From contig NW_026516408.1 of assembly GCF_025602895.1 (NCBI RefSeq), positions 1 to 54,951 on the forward strand: DNA of 54,951 nucleotides, written 5' to 3'. A program made the translations under genes and the position numbers. The notes beneath the pieces were generated by a model. It saw only the letters and a list, made by a program, of their open reading frames with translations, was not told the DNA's origin and did not search any database. Source of the stretch: Polychytrium aggregatum. Its lineage: Eukaryota; Chytridiomycota; Chytridiomycetes; Polychytriales. The first letter of the stretch is position 1. Each line of letters starts with the position of its first letter. This document shows positions 50,636 to 54,951 of this stretch, in pieces.

Positions 50636-51264
50636 GACTCCTCCTCGCCCGACACTCGCTCTGTACTGGCCTAGCGGGCCGAGTAACCGGCGAGCAGGGT
50701 GTGTCGCTGCCTGCTTGCTCGCTCGGTATCTTTCTTTTCTTTCTTTTGTCGCTGCCCTTCTATCACTTGACCAGCCTCCCCCCCCCGTCACCTTGTAAAT
50801 TGAATGCGACATGGCCATCGCTCGATTCGAGAGTATGTGTTGGCATTTCTCGTCCTGGACATCCAGTGCGCACTCAACGCGGCGAAGATACTTGCCGATT
50901 TGAAGCCAATGTGTGCTGTGCTTTTGGATCCTGAAATACACACGCTCGCCCATCGTCCTCGATGGCCCACCTGCCATACGACGCAGAGCCAGCGCAGTGC
51001 TGTTGCTCAGATATGGTGTCGATGTATGCCCGTCGACAGTGACGATCCGGTCCGCGAGTCATGGGATCGACGGCGCCCAAGATCGCGGTTGCAGGCGATC
51101 TGCTCCGACGATCTTGCTCGCTGTCGTCGCCGATCCAGACATCCAGAGCGCCGCTGCTGCCCAAAAGCCTCTACCAAGCGTCGTCTCGCTCACAGCTCAC
51201 AGCTCACAGCTCACAGCTCACAGCTCACAGCTCACAGCTCACAGCTCACAGCTCACGATCAAAC
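50636..51264. promoter_or_regulatory. Intergenic region TACC / RNase H2A
   Basis: 629 bases between two plus-strand genes: the TACC 3' UTR and the RNase H2A promoter. A TTTCTTTTC pyrimidine tract lies near 50731-50750. The 70 bases before the next ATG are a 7-bp tandem array. No gene recognised. Confidence 0.5.
51188..51256. repeat. 7-bp tandem array AGCTCAC, about 10 copies
   Basis: Uninterrupted CTCACAG heptamers ending eight bases before the RNase H2A ATG (51265), so they are probably transcribed in its 5' leader. Because 7 is not a multiple of 3, all frames cycle through the same SQLTAHS peptide. Confidence 0.95.
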
Positions 51265-53168
51265 ATGCAGGACAGCCTCGACAACATCGATGACGACGAC
51301 AACGTCGAGCTCGGCCTAGACCCACATACCGCCCACACCGAGTACGCTCACATCAAGACAACGCCGCTGGTGCACTCGTATTCACATTACTCGCCCGTCT
51401 CGTCAGCCCTGGCCGCGGAGCCTGTTGCTCTTGGCGTCGATGAAGCAGGCCGGGGCCCAGTGCTTGGTAGGCTGCCAATATTTGCCGACCGTCTTCCGAT
51501 CCCCGCCGGTCTATACCCGCCTACGGGCCTTGGACAGCGCCTGGGTGTCTGGGACGGGCCAACTGGAAGCCAAGCAGATGTCAGCAAGCTTATTCCTCGG
51601 TATGCCTCCCATGCTCTTCCAGGACCGATGGTGTATGCAGTCAGCTATACCCCCATCTCGAAGAACAAGGAGCTGGGCAAACTCGGATTTGCCGACTCCA
51701 AGGTCCTATCGTTCGACCAGCGAGCGACGCTCTTCGATGTCGTGCTGGCAAATCAGGACTGGATCGGATGGGCCGTCCACACCTGCAGCCCCACAGATAT
51801 TTCTGGATCGATGCTGGGAAGGTCAGTGCGGGGGAGACCATGCCCCCATAGCCCGGCAATTCTCGGGAGCGTTGACAAGCACAGATCGCTGAGCGGATGG
51901 ATCGGATACGGTCTATGAGGATGTCGATCGGTTGGATTCGATAACACCACTTACCTCGATATGCGTGACGACACTGGTTACTTGGAACGGCATCAAATGG
52001 CTGCTTGGTCGGGCAGGCAAAAGTACAATCTCAACGCTCTGGCCCATGACACCACCATCAACCTGATCAGAGAAGTCCTGGCTCGGGGCGTCAAGATCAA
52101 AGAGGTTCGTTTGGTATCGGGGCTGCTCTCGCACGATCGATGGTGCGGGAACAGACAGCGCCGTGATGAATGAGCACCAGCATTGATCACCCCCCCCGTG
52201 GTCGCAACTGTAGATCTATGTCGATACCGTCGGCCCACCAGCATCGTACCAAAAGAAGCTTGAGGACTTGTTTCCGGGCATCAAGGTGCGAGTCGAGAAG
52301 AAGGCCGATGCCAAGTTCCCGGTCGTCAGTGCTGCCAGTATATGTGCCAAGGTGGGTGACCAGAGCAGATATCGGTCCGATCGGTCCGATCGGACCCTGG
52401 CAACATCGTATTGCTGACACTCTGCCAGGTTACAAGGGACGCTGTTCTGCATGGCTGGACGTTTGTCGAGCGCGATTTGAGTATCTCAAAGAACTTTGGA
52501 TCCGGCTATCCAGCTGGTGAGGAACGGGCGATGAGCAGTGCGAGGATGTCCTGCGCTGAGGGAGGAAAGTAATGCCTTTGCCAGGAGCAAGGGTTGAACA
52601 ACGAAAGGATGCATAATCCCTGCATCGGGACGGGCCTTTCGCATCCGCAACGCGGCCTTGCTTATCGATTCAGCCCGATAGATCCGAACACAGTTGCGTG
52701 GATGAAGGACAGCACCGACCCTGTCTTTGGATTCCCGCAGGTTGCTCGGTTCAGTTGGTCGACGTGCGAAAACTACTTGCAAGACAATGCCGTGGCAGTC
52801 GAATGGTAATGCTTGTTGCGCTCGCTCCTCGACGGAGGCCTGCTCGTCTGCTTCCTCCGCCAACACAAGAGCCGTCATTGCTGCATGTCGTTTCCGGCCA
52901 GAGCTGCTCGACGCCTGCTCTAATTGAATGCAATCGATGGTCGACCGGCTGGCTGCTGGGCTGCGTTGGTGTCGCTTGCAGGCCCGTCGATGACAGCGAC
53001 AAGACCAAACAGCCGGCACAATCTCGCTCAAAGAAGAGAGCGATGCCGGGACAGAGCGCCAAGGCCTCAGCGGCACATCCGCAAAACTTCAAGACCGACA
53101 AGACTTTCTTCAAGAGGCGTGGACTGTCGTATGTGCGCTGGGATCTGGGCACGCCAACGGAGCCTTGA
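51265..53168 (+). CDS. RNH201: Ribonuclease H2 catalytic subunit A
   Basis: Cuts RNA in RNA:DNA hybrids and removes single ribonucleotides from genomic DNA. Seven exons (51265-51466, 51623-51821, 52017-52104, 52214-52351, 52429-52515, 52682-52805, 52981-53168) sum to 1026 nt, in frame, 341 residues (human 299). Type 2 RNase H motifs: [20 protein letters not shown] with catalytic Asp-Glu, [60 protein letters not shown] and [11 protein letters not shown]. The extra length is an acidic N-terminus ([12 protein letters not shown]) and a Lys/Arg-rich C-terminal tail after DDSDKTKQ, ending in the TFFKRRGL region where subunits B and C would dock. It is a clear eukaryotic H2A. The ATG follows a heptamer array. 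Confidence 0.96.
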
Positions 53169-53476
53169 GCGCTGTGCGGGATTGTGGAGTGGGTGGCAAA
53201 TACATCGAGCCTTGCGACCCGCCAAGCTGGATCTACTCTGTCCTGGCCGTTCGTGCTGGATCTCGGGTGTCGCCTCGGTATCAGGCCGTATCTGCGCTCT
53301 CGCAGGCGAGCGGCCCGAGCGAGCTGGTGTGGGGTTGGCGATCTCGAGCCGGTGCGCTGCAGCATGGCATCCAAGACATGCATCGCTCGCCGCCGAATCC
53401 TCCTTGGCCCGCATCTCGCCCGCAGCAACCACCGCTCCATACTGCTGCCTCCCCAGCCCAAGCCGCACCGCCTGCC
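53169..53476. promoter_or_regulatory. Intergenic region RNase H2A / dynactin 6
   Basis: 308 bases between plus-strand genes; no motif or repeat recognised. Confidence 0.45.
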
Positions 53477-54465
53477 ATGAGCCGACTGGCAAATGCCTCG
53501 ACTATCTGCGAGGAGGCCGTGATCCGCGGCGATGTCATCTTTGGCGCCAACAACGTCGTCCATCCGAAATGCCGCATCGTCTCGGAGGGAGGCGGCCAGA
53601 TCTTCATCGGGAGCAACAACATCATCGAGGAGAATGTCCTGATCACCAACTGGTACGAATGCCCCGCTGCATGAGGCAGATAGAATGCGACGCCTGGGAG
53701 AGCACGGCCGACCCTCTGGAATCCCGTCCATAGGCAGAGTTTACATGTCCCCGCTGGATATCGGGCTCCCTCGAGCTGCTCACATCTCCCCTTTTCCCCC
53801 GCTTTGCGACACTGCAGGCAGGAAGACCCTATGTACATCGGCGACGACAACATATTTGAAGTCGGCTCACGTAAGTGTCTGTTGGCTTGCCTCTGTCGCT
53901 GTTCTCGTCCGAGGTCTTGAGACACTGACGGCCTCCTGTGTTGCAGAATTCGAAGGAGCCAAGATGGGCAACGGATGCATTGTCGAGCCCAAAGGTAAGC
54001 TGCCCTGGCCATCAAACATCCGGCTCCGTTTCGGCGGCGCTCGCATATCCATCGCCATGCTAAACCTTTCACCAACGACGCAGCAATTGTTTCGCAAGGC
54101 ACATCGATCGGCGATAACTGTGTCATCGGTGCTATGTGCACGACCTTCCGAGAGGAGCATATCCCGAGCGACACAGTGCTCTTCGGCAGCCTGCATGAGC
54201 GAAGGCTCCAGACCAAATTGACTCGGATGCAGGTCAATCTGCACAGCCGCCATCTCGACTACTTGAAGGAGGTGAGGGTCCAAAGCCGAAGCTTGTGAGT
54301 CTCTGGAACGTTCGTGGCATCAAGGCGCCGCTCATGTGAATGATTCCCGGCGGCAGTCGAATGAATACTGATGTGAAAGCATTCATTGCTAACGCCAGAC
54401 GCCTTGTTTTTTGCAACGAGCAGGTTCTGCCAAAGTATCACCACCTCAAACCGGGAAAGAACTGA
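53477..54465 (+). CDS. Dynactin subunit 6 (p27)
   Basis: Part of the dynactin pointed-end complex, which adapts dynein to cargo and caps Arp11. Five exons (53477-53652, 53818-53870, 53947-53994, 54084-54271, 54424-54465) sum to 507 nt, in frame, 168 residues (human 190). It is a left-handed beta-helix of hexapeptide turns: EEAVIRGDVIFGANNVVHPK, GQIFIGSNNIIEENVLITN, EDPMYIGDDNIFEVGS, AKMGNGCIVEPKA and GTSIGDNCVIGAMCTTF, then a helix and the hallmark ending LPKYHHLKPGKN. The missing 20 residues fall in the loop between the second and third strips, which is short here. Many fungi lack this pointed-end subunit, so its presence fits a lineage with full dynactin. Confidence 0.94.
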
Positions 54466-54951
54466 TAGCGACATCGGTCAGGAGTGCCCAGCTATTCATT
54501 TCCGTGAGCCAATATCGTCAGCAACGAAGCACTGTCGGAATCCCACCGTCTTCACATCCAATACATTGATCATCGGAACATCCCGATGGACTTGCAGCGA
54601 CCCAGGCTCGCTACTTTCCCGGAATATGGCGCAGTCGAGTCCTCCCGGCGCACTGCTGACCATCCAGGACACTGCACTTGAGCCTGCCAGCTTGGTGTGT
54701 AGCGAGGCTCCTCGATGTCTCAAGCAGACATCCCATTATTCCGAGAATGAGAGGCTGTTGCTGATGTGACAGGCAGAGACGGCAGATCCCTCAACACAGA
54801 TGGTATATCTTACGTTTGAGGTCGATGGACAACGATGACTGGGCCGATGTCGCCATCCAGAACTCTCGTTACGTCACAAGCCAATCGCTATAGTATCGAC
54901 AGACCGCCTTTACTCAAGCCACACCCCCGTGGCCATGCTCCCGCGAGAGAC
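54466..54951. other. Window end, no gene recognised
   Basis: 486 bases after dynactin 6. A 75-codon minus-strand frame (54496-54723) and the end of a plus-strand frame have no motif I know. It is probably a 3' UTR plus the flank of an outside gene. Confidence 0.4.

Overview
This is a GC-rich, gene-dense eukaryotic window. Almost every gene is split by short GT-AG introns (about 60-350 nt), and the conserved proteins are fungal or opisthokont. I infer an early-diverging zoosporic (chytrid-like) fungus. The reasons are fungal housekeeping genes (tricalbin, Tfb2, TEL2, mitochondrial Met-tRNA synthetase, KAE1) beside genes usually lost in Dikarya: an LMBD1-type cobalamin escort protein, a CCDC24-like coiled-coil protein and a dynactin p27 subunit. 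The species cannot be named from the sequence alone.

Layout: 1-2983 (-) TFIIH subunit Tfb2, cut by the window edge; 3685-10306 (+) tricalbin with six C2 domains; 11035-14078 (-) Esc2/Rad60/NIP45-like protein with two SUMO-like domains; 14442-18758 (-) TEL2; 19002-20257 (-) an unrecognised 244-residue protein; 20391-23013 (-) mitochondrial methionyl-tRNA synthetase; 23454-25662 (+) TFIIE-alpha; 26158-28608 (+) ERGIC-53-type lectin; 29207-31044 (-) KAE1; 31357-34236 (+) TMEM135-like protein; 34493-36974 (-) DUF1003 membrane protein with a long extra C-terminus; 37745-41171 (+) LMBD1-like; 41565-43923 (-) CCDC24-like; 44652-45800 (+) RBX1; 46943-50635 (+) TACC; 51265-53168 (+) RNase H2 sub A; 53477-54465 (+) dynactin subunit 6. 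For eleven genes I rebuilt every exon by hand and the summed lengths are in frame.

The genes do not form one pathway. They touch transcription initiation (TFIIH, TFIIE), genome stability (Esc2-like, TEL2, RNase H2), ER and membrane contact or traffic (tricalbin, ERGIC-53, TMEM135, LMBD1), tRNA function (KAE1, MetRS), ubiquitin ligation (RBX1) and microtubules or cilia (TACC, dynactin, CCDC24-like). Most pairs are divergent or convergent with 0.25-1.1 kb between them.

A second theme is short tandem repeats (7-21 bp units) in introns and in the space just upstream of genes. No RNA genes, transposons, CRISPR arrays or clustered bacterial-type operons were seen. I found no convincing new multi-gene system. 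The strongest leads are single-gene novelties: the DUF1003 fusion, the pairwise C2 duplication in tricalbin, the orphan gene, an AT-hook/SIM Esc2-like protein and the GTTAAC array.
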